This document shows, one piece after another, positions 1 to 7,524 of a stretch of 64,000 nucleotides of DNA. Both the position numbers and the translations under genes were made by a program. Source of the stretch: Azotimanducus chitobiosivorans (GTDB lineage: Bacteria > Pseudomonadota > Gammaproteobacteria > Pseudomonadales > Azotimanducaceae). The stretch is taken from positions 2,542,001-2,606,000 of the forward strand of contig OZ241339.1 in assembly GCA_965200235.1 (NCBI GenBank), given 5' to 3'. Within the stretch, counting starts at the first letter, position 1. Each line of letters opens with the position of its first letter. A model generated the notes under the pieces. The model saw only the letters and a program-made list of their open reading frames with translations. It was not told the origin of the DNA and ran no database searches.

Positions 1-875
1 ACTTGACCCATGGCACCAAAAAGGTGATGACGCGCTGAAGCGAGCAGGGCTTCTGCGCGTCCTACATCGAGCTGCACGATTGACGATTCAAAAAGCGCGC
101 GCTTGCCGCCCGTCGGCACGCGCGTCAAGGCAAGTTCGCAGAAGTCGTCAATCGCGCGCCGTGCGATGCCGAGCGGCACGCAAGCGACGCACGAGGCGAA
201 CATGCCGAAATACGGCAGCCTTGCGAGAAGGCGCGAACTTTGCCTTGGCGAGCCGCCGAGCACCGTCCAGTGACCTTCTGGCACAAAGGCATTGTCAGCC
301 GAAAAGTCAACGCTGCCAGTGCCTTTGAGACCGGACGGGTTCCAATTGTCGTAGAGGGTTAACTGCTCCGGCTGAAAAAACAGGATGTGGGGTTTGGCAC
401 CCTTCGATTCGCCTTCAATCAAGGCGCCGCCGCAGATGTAGTCGCAGTGATGCACGCCCGACCCCCACGACCAGTGCCCTGACACCTGCAAGCCGCCGTC
501 AACCCGCCGCGCACGTCCGTTCGGCTGCGCCGAACCGGCAATGATGGCACACGGACTCCCGGCGCCAAGCACTGTCCCGACCCAGTCCGGCGGCAGGCTG
601 TAGGTGGCCGTCGCTGTTGTCAAGTAGATCATGGCGCACCAGCCAACGGCGGCATCGGCGTGGGACAGCGCTTCAATGACGGCCATGGTGTCGAGAACGT
701 CGCGCTCACTGCCGCCATGCGCTTCGAGCACGGTCATAGAGAACACGCCAGCTCGCCGGAGCTTTTCGATGATCTTGCGTGGCACTCGACGAGCCGCCTC
801 AATGGCATCGCTTTGCGCCGAGATTTCCGGTGCGAGCGCGCTTACAGCGTCCAGCTCTGGGCTATTGCTCAGCAT
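1..875 (-). CDS. Acyl-CoA dehydrogenase-like flavoprotein (partial, cut by window edge)
   Basis: The reverse strand is open from an ATG at 875 to the window edge, giving 291 residues with no stop. The layout matches the acyl-CoA dehydrogenase fold: a helical N-terminus, a middle beta domain with 'SGHWSWGSGVHHCDY' where desaturases and flavin monooxygenases of the HsaA/hydroxylase branch carry their G-S-W/W-S-G signature, and the start of the C-terminal helical domain. An in-frame TGA lies two codons before the ATG, which fixes the start. The motif suits the flavin-dependent monooxygenase/hydroxylase subgroup better than fatty-acid beta-oxidation enzymes, but the flavin-binding C-terminus is missing. 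It is divergent from the serine hydrolase at 1005, with a shared 129-nt promoter gap, so a role in degrading an imported aromatic or steroid-like compound is plausible but inferred. Confidence 0.75.
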   Translation of the reverse strand, partial: MLSNSPELDAVSALAPEISAQSDAIEAARRVPRKIIEKLRRAGVFSMTVLEAHGGSERDVLDTMAVIEALSHADAAVGWCAMIYLTTATATYSLPPDWVGTVLGAGSPCAIIAGSAQPNGRARRVDGGLQVSGHWSWGSGVHHCDYICGGALIEGESKGAKPHILFFQPEQLTLYDNWNPSGLKGTGSVDFSADNAFVPEGHWTVLGGSPRQSSRLLARLPYFGMFASCVACVPLGIARRAIDDFCELALTRVPTGGKRALFESSIVQLDVGRAEALLASARHHLFGAMGQ

Positions 876-1004
876 CTGTACTCAAGGTCTCAGCATCGGT
901 GACGGCTGCGCGTATCATAGCTGCATATCCGCCGCTGATAACACGGCGTTCATCCACAAGCGTTATTCTGCGGAGTTCGTTTTTCAGTGGGATATTGAGG
1001 CGCT

Positions 1005-2141
1005 ATGACAGTCATCAAAGGAACTTGCGATGCTCGCTTTGACGCTGTGCGCGACAAGTTCGCGCAGAACATTGCGAGCGGCGAAGATCTGGGCGCCAGC
1101 TTCGCCGTCAGCATCGACGGCGAAATGGTGATAGACATCTGGGGCGGGCACCTCGACGAAGAGCGGCGCGCCCCGTGGCAGAAAGACACCATTGTCAATG
1201 TCTACAGCAGCACCAAGACCATGTCGTTTCTCTGTGCGCTGGTGCTTGGCTCACGCGGCCTTCTTGATTTTGACGCGCCGGTCGCCGATTACTGGCCGGA
1301 GTTTGCGCAAAACGGCAAAGCGGGCGTTCTCGTCTGGCATTGCATGGCGCACGCCGCCGGCCTCTCCGGTCTCGATACGAAGGTGAGTGCGGAAGATTTG
1401 TACGACTGGGAATACATCACTGGCTTGCTCGCGGCGCAGGCACCTTGGTGGGAGCCGGGTACCGCAAGCGGCTATCACGCGCTGACGCAAGGCTATCTCA
1501 TTGGCGAGCTGGTGCGGCGCGTGACCGGCAAGTCCCTTGGAAAGTTCTTTCGCGAAGAGATCGCGGAGCCGCTCGACGCCGATTTCTACATCGGCGTTCC
1601 CGAGTCCGAGTTTTATCGTATTGGCAACCTGATTCCGCCGCGCAAATCATCGAGCAGCTGGTCAATGCCCAACAAGGACTCGATCGCCGCCCGCACCTTT
1701 GCGAACCCGTCGCCCGGCGGCTCAAAGCTCTCTTGGACCGCCGGTTGGCGCAAGGCGGAAATTCCGGCTGCCAACGGCCATGGCAATGCGCGTGCAATTG
1801 CGCGCCTGCAATCGCCTTTGGCGTGCGGCGGCTCTGCCTTCGGTGTCACGCTGATGAGCGAAGCGACCGCCAAGTCAGCCTTGGTCGAGCGCATTGCGGG
1901 CAAGGATCTGGTGCTCGCTGCGCCGCTTCGCTTCGGGCTTGGATTCGGCCTCACCTCGAAAGCGGTGCCCATGTCGCCAAACCCGAACACGGGCTACTGG
2001 GGTGGATGGGGTGGCTCGTCGGTGCTCGTCGATCAGGATGCTCGTATCTCGGCATCGTTCGTCATGAATAAAATGATCGACAGCGTCCTAGGCGACCGAC
2101 GATCCTACGACCTCATGCAAACACTGTATCGTTGTCTTTGA
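1005..2141 (+). CDS. Serine hydrolase, class C beta-lactamase/family VIII esterase type
   Basis: A 378-residue protein with the S-x-x-K nucleophile motif S68-S-T-K71, a conserved Y157-HAL segment in the position of the Y-x-N motif, and a glycine-rich W-G-G-W-G-G-S stretch at 332-338 near the C-terminus. The 'ANGHGNARAIARL' block (about 256-268) is typical of EstB-like carboxylesterases in the beta-lactamase superfamily, so an esterase is likelier than an antibiotic-resistance enzyme. No signal peptide is visible, so it should be cytosolic. GAGG lies about 9 nt before the ATG. The TonB receptor gene follows 24 nt downstream, suggesting co-transcription and hydrolysis of an ester that the receptor helps import. 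The substrate is unknown. Confidence 0.85.
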   Translation: MTVIKGTCDARFDAVRDKFAQNIASGEDLGASFAVSIDGEMVIDIWGGHLDEERRAPWQKDTIVNVYSSTKTMSFLCALVLGSRGLLDFDAPVADYWPEFAQNGKAGVLVWHCMAHAAGLSGLDTKVSAEDLYDWEYITGLLAAQAPWWEPGTASGYHALTQGYLIGELVRRVTGKSLGKFFREEIAEPLDADFYIGVPESEFYRIGNLIPPRKSSSSWSMPNKDSIAARTFANPSPGGSKLSWTAGWRKAEIPAANGHGNARAIARLQSPLACGGSAFGVTLMSEATAKSALVERIAGKDLVLAAPLRFGLGFGLTSKAVPMSPNPNTGYWGGWGGSSVLVDQDARISASFVMNKMIDSVLGDRRSYDLMQTLYRCL

Positions 2142-2165
2142 ACAGGCTTTTTGGAGAGACAAAAA

Positions 2166-4511
2166 ATGCGCATACATTCGAAATCCGTATCTCTACATCT
2201 TATCCTCGTGGCTGCCTTGTCCACGATGCTGCTGCCCGCCGGCATCCGAGCGCAGCTGGTGCTCGAAGAAATCATCGTCACCGCCACCAAGCGGGCGGAG
2301 TCCGCGCAGTCGGTGCCATTGAGCGTGTCGTCGATCTCTGGCGATGAACTACGCGAGCGCGGCCTGACGGAGTTTTTCGACTACGCGGTCACCGTGCCGA
2401 ACCTGTCCTTTGGCGCCGCAACCGACGGCATACTTTCCAATCGCACCATTTCCCTGCGCGGGATCGAGGGCACCAACACAACAGGCTTCTATATCGACGA
2501 TACGCCGATCACCGAAACGATCGATCCGCGAATCCTCGATCTTGAGCGTGTCGAGGTGCTGCGCGGGCCGTCGGGCACCCTCTACGGCGCCCGCTCGCTC
2601 GGCGGCACGATCCGGCAGATCACGCGCAAGCCTGACTTCGAGAGCGTCTCCGGCTGGGCTCGTGGGGAACTTTCGAGCACCGGCCAATCGGACGATATGA
2701 ATTACCTCGTTTCCGGGGCTGTCAACCTGCCGTTCAATGAGCGCGTCGCAATGCGCTTCTCTGCGCTGCACGAGGATCGCGCAGGTGTCTTCGACCGGCA
2801 GGTGGGCACCATCGCCGACCACCTTGGAGCGCCAGCGACCTTCGCCGGGCCGCCGAGCGCAGTGATCGAAGATGTGGACTCTCAGCAGGTCGTAGCGGCG
2901 CAGGCGGATCTTCTCATCGAGCCAACCGACGCGCTGTCTGTGCGGGCGCGCATCATGCACCAGAAGACCGATCTCGACGGATTTCCACTCGCCGACATCG
3001 ATCCGGAGCGCTTCAACCAAAACCGTGACTTTGACGTGGACGAGGGCGGCGAGGACGAATGGACGCTCTACACCTTGAACGTCAACTACGCCATCGCTCA
3101 GGGTGAATTCACATTCGCGACATCGAGATTTGAGCGCGAGACCTTCGAGACCGAGGCGAGCGGCTCGTTCATCAACTTCCTGCAAGCGCTTTCCAGCGAT
3201 TCCGACGGCTTCGGACTGTTCAGCGTGATTGGCACCAAGCCCGTGACCTCGCCGATTTTTCAGGAACTCAACTTTGAGACGAATGTGCAGGAACTGCGTT
3301 TTGTATCCGCTCTTGACGGCCCGTTGAACTTCGTCGCTGGCGCGTTCCATCAAGACACCAAGGATGTTGAGTCCTTTCAGCCGCGCAACTACGCACGGGG
3401 CTTGAACGACAATTTTGCGGAACTGCAGCGCGTGCTGGGCATTCCCGGCCCGCTTGAGGCCATCTGGCCACATGGCGACTTGGTTTTCACCAGCCACAAC
3501 CCCACCGATATCGAAGAGCGCGGCGTCTTCGGGGAGGCCATCTTTGACCTCACCGACCGATTGAGCGTCGTCGTCGGAACGCGATGGTTCGACACGACCG
3601 TCGAGTTCACGAACCGCCGCGCCGGTCTGGCCGCAGGCGTGCCGCTCGGCGAGAACGAACCGCTCAGCAGCATTGCGCCCGCCGAGGGCAACCAAAGCGA
3701 GGATGGGTTCATCTACAAGGGCGCGCTGGAGTTTCAAGCCAGCGACGATGTGTTCGTCTACGCCTCCGTTGCCGAAGGCTTCCGGCTCGGCGGTGCCAAC
3801 AGCCCCATCCCGGACACGCTAGGATGTCCTGAGAACCTCGTCGAACTCGGGCTGCAGGATGTCGATACCGGCAGCTACCAATCCGACGATCTGGTCAGCT
3901 ATGAAGCTGGCATCAAGACTGATCTGAACCCGACGACGCGCTTGAACGCAGCGGTCTTTCACATCGACTTTGAGGGTATCCAGCAGCGCATTCAACTCAC
4001 CTGCGGCTTCCAGTTTCGCGGCAACTTTGGCGCCGCTCGCAGCCGAGGCGCCGAGATCGAACTCATCGCGCGTCCAATCGACAACCTCAATCTGGCGCTC
4101 AACATTGGCTACACGGACGCCGAGTTCACCGAGACCGTCGCGGGCGTCAATCAGAAAGGCGATCCGCTGCAGTTCGTGCCCGAATGGACGGGATCGCTGG
4201 TCGCAGACTACCTCGTTCCAGCGGTGCTGCGGGACTTCGACCTGTTCCTGCGCTTGGATGTGAGCTATGTGGACGCAAGCCTTTCCTTCGTCAATGGCAT
4301 GCCGCGCGGCCGCGATGCCTATGAGCAAATCGGGCTGCGCGTGGGGCTGTCCAATGATCGCTACAAGGCCAGCCTGTTCGCGCGCAACCTCACTGACGAA
4401 ATCGCCAACTTGGGGGACAGCCGCTCGATCGCGGCAGAAACTCCCGGCCGCCCGCGTTGGGTGGTGAGCCGCCCGCGCACCATCGGCTTGGAATTCGGCG
4501 TGTATTTCTGA
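2166..4511 (+). CDS. TonB-dependent outer-membrane receptor
   Basis: Encodes a 781-residue TonB-dependent receptor. A signal peptide (about residues 1-28, hydrophobic core then G-I-R-A-Q) is followed by a TonB box-like 'EEIIVTATKR', a plug domain with the 'VEVLRGPSGTLYGA' signature, a 22-strand barrel and a terminal aromatic residue (Y-F). An in-frame ATG exists at 2151, but it forms part of the GGAGAG ribosome-binding site; the ATG at 2166 has the right spacing and begins directly with the signal peptide. The plug/TonB-box style is that of the large catabolic receptor class of sphingomonads and gammaproteobacteria, not a recognisable siderophore receptor. Flanking hydrolases support import of an organic substrate. 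No cognate regulator is seen. Confidence 0.92.
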   Translation: MRIHSKSVSLHLILVAALSTMLLPAGIRAQLVLEEIIVTATKRAESAQSVPLSVSSISGDELRERGLTEFFDYAVTVPNLSFGAATDGILSNRTISLRGIEGTNTTGFYIDDTPITETIDPRILDLERVEVLRGPSGTLYGARSLGGTIRQITRKPDFESVSGWARGELSSTGQSDDMNYLVSGAVNLPFNERVAMRFSALHEDRAGVFDRQVGTIADHLGAPATFAGPPSAVIEDVDSQQVVAAQADLLIEPTDALSVRARIMHQKTDLDGFPLADIDPERFNQNRDFDVDEGGEDEWTLYTLNVNYAIAQGEFTFATSRFERETFETEASGSFINFLQALSSDSDGFGLFSVIGTKPVTSPIFQELNFETNVQELRFVSALDGPLNFVAGAFHQDTKDVESFQPRNYARGLNDNFAELQRVLGIPGPLEAIWPHGDLVFTSHNPTDIEERGVFGEAIFDLTDRLSVVVGTRWFDTTVEFTNRRAGLAAGVPLGENEPLSSIAPAEGNQSEDGFIYKGALEFQASDDVFVYASVAEGFRLGGANSPIPDTLGCPENLVELGLQDVDTGSYQSDDLVSYEAGIKTDLNPTTRLNAAVFHIDFEGIQQRIQLTCGFQFRGNFGAARSRGAEIELIARPIDNLNLALNIGYTDAEFTETVAGVNQKGDPLQFVPEWTGSLVADYLVPAVLRDFDLFLRLDVSYVDASLSFVNGMPRGRDAYEQIGLRVGLSNDRYKASLFARNLTDEIANLGDSRSIAAETPGRPRWVVSRPRTIGLEFGVYF

Positions 4512-4518
4512 ATCCGGC

Positions 4519-4523
4519 AAGGA
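4519..4523 (+). promoter_or_regulatory. Shine-Dalgarno deciding a GTG start
   Basis: AAGGA at 4519-4523 lies 8 nt before the GTG at 4532, just after the receptor stop codon. It is the reason for starting the alpha/beta hydrolase at 4532 and not at the upstream in-frame codon at 4457, which lies inside the receptor gene and would add an uncharacteristic basic N-terminus. Confidence 0.7.
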
Positions 4524-4531
4524 TCAAGACA

Positions 4532-5326
4532 GTGCTGCAGCTTTCCGACGGAACGCGCATTCGCTTCGAAGAAGCCGGCGCGGGCACGCCGTTGGTGCTC
4601 GTCCCGGGCTGGGCCTGCTCGCTCGATGTCTTTGAGCACAATATGCCCGCCTTTGCCGAGCATTTCCGCGTCATCGCCTATGACCCGAGATCCCAAGGCG
4701 GCTCCGACCAAACCGCGAAGGGCAACAACTATGCGCAGCGGGGCGACGACCTGCACGAAATCCTGGAAGCACTCGCGTTGCCGCAGGTCAACCTGCTCGG
4801 CTGGTCGCTCGGTGTCTATGATGTGCTGACGTATCTCGACCGGCATGGATTTGATCGCGTGCAATCGCTCGTGCTGGTCGATGAGTCGCCGAAGATCATC
4901 AAGCAGAGCGCCGATGACTGGGGCGAAGGCGAGGCCGACGAAGTCGCGGCGTTGATCGATACCGTGCGCGGTCCCGGATACCTTTCTTTCTTCCGCGAGT
5001 ACATGGCTGAAGGTTTTGATGGCGAGGCGCCGCCAGCGCTTCTTGACCGCATGACCGAAACCGCTGCGGCGCTGCCGTCGACACGCGCTGCGGCGCTGCT
5101 GCGCGATGCCTCCGAGCGTGACTTCTCAGCGCTGTGCAAGGAGGCTGCGCAAAAGATGCCGGTCCTGCAGATCGTCCGCGAAGACTGGTCGGCTGCGGCG
5201 AGGCGCTGGATAGAGGCCAATCAGCCAAGCGCTCGCATTGAAGTGCTTGGCAGCCACCTGATGCTGGCCGAATATCCCGACGCATTCAACAGCGCGGTGC
5301 TGAGCTTCTACGGCGTCGGCGCCTAG
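4532..5326 (+). CDS. Alpha/beta-fold hydrolase
   Basis: A 264-residue alpha/beta hydrolase starting at GTG. The nucleophile elbow is G-W-S-L-G with Ser92; the oxyanion region is 'VLVPGWACS' near the N-terminus; the catalytic His is likely His242 in 'GSHLMLAEYP', and an acid is near Asp218. It has no signal peptide. It begins 20 nt after the TonB receptor stop and probably forms the third gene of a serine hydrolase-receptor-hydrolase operon. Its TAG stop is shared with the convergent GST gene through the palindrome CTAG (5323-5326). The family covers esterases, haloperoxidases and C-C hydrolases, and the sequence alone does not choose among them. Confidence 0.85.
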   Translation: MLQLSDGTRIRFEEAGAGTPLVLVPGWACSLDVFEHNMPAFAEHFRVIAYDPRSQGGSDQTAKGNNYAQRGDDLHEILEALALPQVNLLGWSLGVYDVLTYLDRHGFDRVQSLVLVDESPKIIKQSADDWGEGEADEVAALIDTVRGPGYLSFFREYMAEGFDGEAPPALLDRMTETAAALPSTRAAALLRDASERDFSALCKEAAQKMPVLQIVREDWSAAARRWIEANQPSARIEVLGSHLMLAEYPDAFNSAVLSFYGVGA

Positions 5327-5931
5327 GCCGCAAACGCTTCGGCGCAGGCGGGGCGCGCAAGCAGGCGCTCAGCATAGGCTTTCAGGTTGGGCATCTCATC
5401 TGTGACGATGCCGAGCCGGTTCGACATGATGCATGCGTGGCCGAGCTGGATGTCGGCTGCGGTGAATTCGCCAGTCAGATAGTCCTTGCCTTCGAGCGCC
5501 TCTTCGACAGGCGCAAGCGCCCGGCCAAGTAGACGCCGTGCCTGATCAAGCGCAGTCTGGTCGCGGCGTTCAGGCGGCAGCAACAGGGTGTGCACGACAA
5601 TGGTGTTGATGGGTGGCATGACCATGCCTTCGGAGTAGTGAAACCACTGTAGGTAGGCCGGAAACGTCGCGTCATCGACGGCGGGCTTGAGTTTGCCGGG
5701 CGCATGTCGAGCCAGCACATACTCAATGATGGCACCTGTTTCCCAAATCCTGACCTCGTCGTCATCCAACACAGGCACTCGACCTAAGGGATGCCGGGCG
5801 CGGTGCTGATCGGACTTCAGATCCTTGGGGTGAAAGTCCATGCGATTCAGTTCGAATGGCAGATCGAGTTCCTTGAGCAGCCAATAGATACGACCAGCGC
5901 GTGAATTGGGGGCGAAGTGCAAGGTCAGCAT
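5323..5931 (-). CDS. Glutathione S-transferase family protein
   Basis: A 202-residue two-domain GST. The N-terminal thioredoxin-like domain holds 'FAPNSRAGRIYWLLKELDL' with a Ser/Arg at the glutathione-activating position, then 'GRVPVLDDDEVRIWETGAI', the usual cis-Pro and E-[ST] glutathione-contact motifs. The helical C-terminal domain has 'TGEFTAADIQLGHACIM', the conserved N-capping D. The length is normal for bacterial GSTs. It is convergent with the preceding hydrolase and shares its stop tetranucleotide. It may conjugate or isomerise products of the neighbouring catabolic genes, but that is inferred from position only. Confidence 0.9.
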   Translation of the reverse strand: MLTLHFAPNSRAGRIYWLLKELDLPFELNRMDFHPKDLKSDQHRARHPLGRVPVLDDDEVRIWETGAIIEYVLARHAPGKLKPAVDDATFPAYLQWFHYSEGMVMPPINTIVVHTLLLPPERRDQTALDQARRLLGRALAPVEEALEGKDYLTGEFTAADIQLGHACIMSNRLGIVTDEMPNLKAYAERLLARPACAEAFAA

Positions 5932-6025
5932 GATGAATCTCTTTGTGTGTGGAACGTGCAGTGTACTTGTCGCCCGCTTCCTCGCTCAAAGCGCGATCAA
6001 AGCTCTACAGGACTCGCAGCAAACG

Positions 6026-7507
6026 CTAGCTCCGTCGCAGAAACCGCACGGCAATCACGACTGAAGTCACGGAAAAGACGAAGACAACACCGCAAAGGAA
6101 AATCATCCACACATCCCAAGCAGGTCGGTTGTTGATCAGCAGGTTGAAGTCATAGGTGTGCAGACCTTGGTAGATCCAGCGCTCCACTCGGCGCCTCTCC
6201 GTGAGGCGGCTGAGAATCTGGCCAGTGGATGGATCGATGTGGAACCAGGTGGCTTCCGCGTCATCAAACTTGAGCCGCAGCACTGGCAGCGGGCGCTCGC
6301 TGTTGTGGTGGGAATAGTAGTAGAGGTCGTAGCTGTCGAGTTGTTGCCAGTCTAAGATGCTGCTGTCCGGAATCAGCTTGGCCGCGCGGCCCTCGATTCT
6401 CTGCGCCAACGATTCCGTCTCCCCCGCAGCGAGCAGGTGCTGGACCTCCCGTGCGGAGCCATGCAGCGAGACATGGGACTTGCCGCCAATCCAGTGCCAT
6501 GCAACCTGCTTCACGGGGAAGTAGGGGTTTTCGAGGATCAGTTGCCGGATATCCTCAGGGCGCGCGTAAGCGGGCGTAGACCGCGACACGCCATCGGGCT
6601 GCTGGTAGCGCTTTTTCTGCTCGGCAAAGCTGCTGCTGGAATCGAATATCCCCCAAGGCCCGACCGACATCAGTCCGCTGAACAAGAATGTCAGCAGGAA
6701 CACCAAGCCTGCCAAGCCGAGAAAATGATGGTACTTGGTCATGCCGCGATAGGGCGAGCGGGAGCCGTCCGGATACCTGCGTTTCAGTCGCAGGCGCGTG
6801 AAGCCAATGGTCGCGCCGGTGATGACGGAAACCAAGCCCACGAGCGCGAGGACGATAATGACATTCTCCCAAGCGTCACGATGCTTGCGCAGCTGCACCG
6901 GGTAAATCCAGTGTAGGTTCGCGCCGAGCCAGTTCCAAATGCGTTCGCTGCGGCGAGTGTCTCGCACCACTTGGCCGGTCAGCGATGACACGTATAGCTC
7001 AGTTCCTAGGCCATCATTGATCGCGACCCGATGCAATGGCCGGTAGGGGTGCAACCCATCGGAGACGGACCACTGGTCCATATGCAGTTGCTCTAGATAC
7101 TCGCCGGTTGCGGTGTGTTCGAGGTGTTGCGCCTCATAAAAATGAACGGCAGACGCGACGACTGCATCCGTAGGCACTTGATTGATGAGCGCGCCGGTGT
7201 CGGCGTACATGCCCTGCCACGAGGCGCCCGCCGCCTTGAGCAGATAGACCGGCCGCTCGCCACTGCTGGTCAGCAACAGCTGTTCAACATTGGCCTCGGA
7301 ATCGACCATGGCGAGCGGCTCTTCGGGACCAACGGCAATGTGATCGGCAGCCAGCGGCGGCAGGCCAGCGTAGTACTCGTCTTGGGTCAGCTCGGGAAAG
7401 CCGACGTACATCATCACCACGCCGCTGACGCACCACATGGCGAGAAACAGGCACATGGCGACGCCGAGCCACCGATGGCTGAAGTAGAGCAGCCGTCTGG
7501 GACTCAT
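6026..7507 (-). CDS. PepSY-associated TM-helix membrane protein (PiuB/FoxB-like), copy 1
   Basis: A 493-residue inner-membrane protein of the PepSY_TM family, which includes reductases and accessory proteins of siderophore uptake. Helices lie near residues 8-30, about 195-225, 250-275 and at the C-terminus. Conserved pieces are 'HPYRPL', 'GANLHWIYP', 'SPYRGMTKYHHFLG' and 'YYYSHHNS', all histidine-bearing and shared with the second copy at 12298. The start is the ATG at 7507, which opens with 'MSPRRLLYFSHRWLG'; upstream in-frame codons overlap the receptor gene. It follows the receptor by 17 nt, so the two form one unit. In known relatives the protein handles a metal-chelate after outer-membrane import; here the promoter carries a Zur-type box, which points to zinc. 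Confidence 0.87.
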   Translation of the reverse strand: MSPRRLLYFSHRWLGVAMCLFLAMWCVSGVVMMYVGFPELTQDEYYAGLPPLAADHIAVGPEEPLAMVDSEANVEQLLLTSSGERPVYLLKAAGASWQGMYADTGALINQVPTDAVVASAVHFYEAQHLEHTATGEYLEQLHMDQWSVSDGLHPYRPLHRVAINDGLGTELYVSSLTGQVVRDTRRSERIWNWLGANLHWIYPVQLRKHRDAWENVIIVLALVGLVSVITGATIGFTRLRLKRRYPDGSRSPYRGMTKYHHFLGLAGLVFLLTFLFSGLMSVGPWGIFDSSSSFAEQKKRYQQPDGVSRSTPAYARPEDIRQLILENPYFPVKQVAWHWIGGKSHVSLHGSAREVQHLLAAGETESLAQRIEGRAAKLIPDSSILDWQQLDSYDLYYYSHHNSERPLPVLRLKFDDAEATWFHIDPSTGQILSRLTERRRVERWIYQGLHTYDFNLLINNRPAWDVWMIFLCGVVFVFSVTSVVIAVRFLRRS

Positions 7508-7524
7508 CGTGGACTTGTGTTGTT

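Noticed and set aside
2349..3737. 462-codon reading frame antisense to the first TonB receptor
   Set aside because: It mirrors the codon periodicity of the GC-rich receptor gene; its translation has no domain or signal, while the sense strand is a complete receptor.
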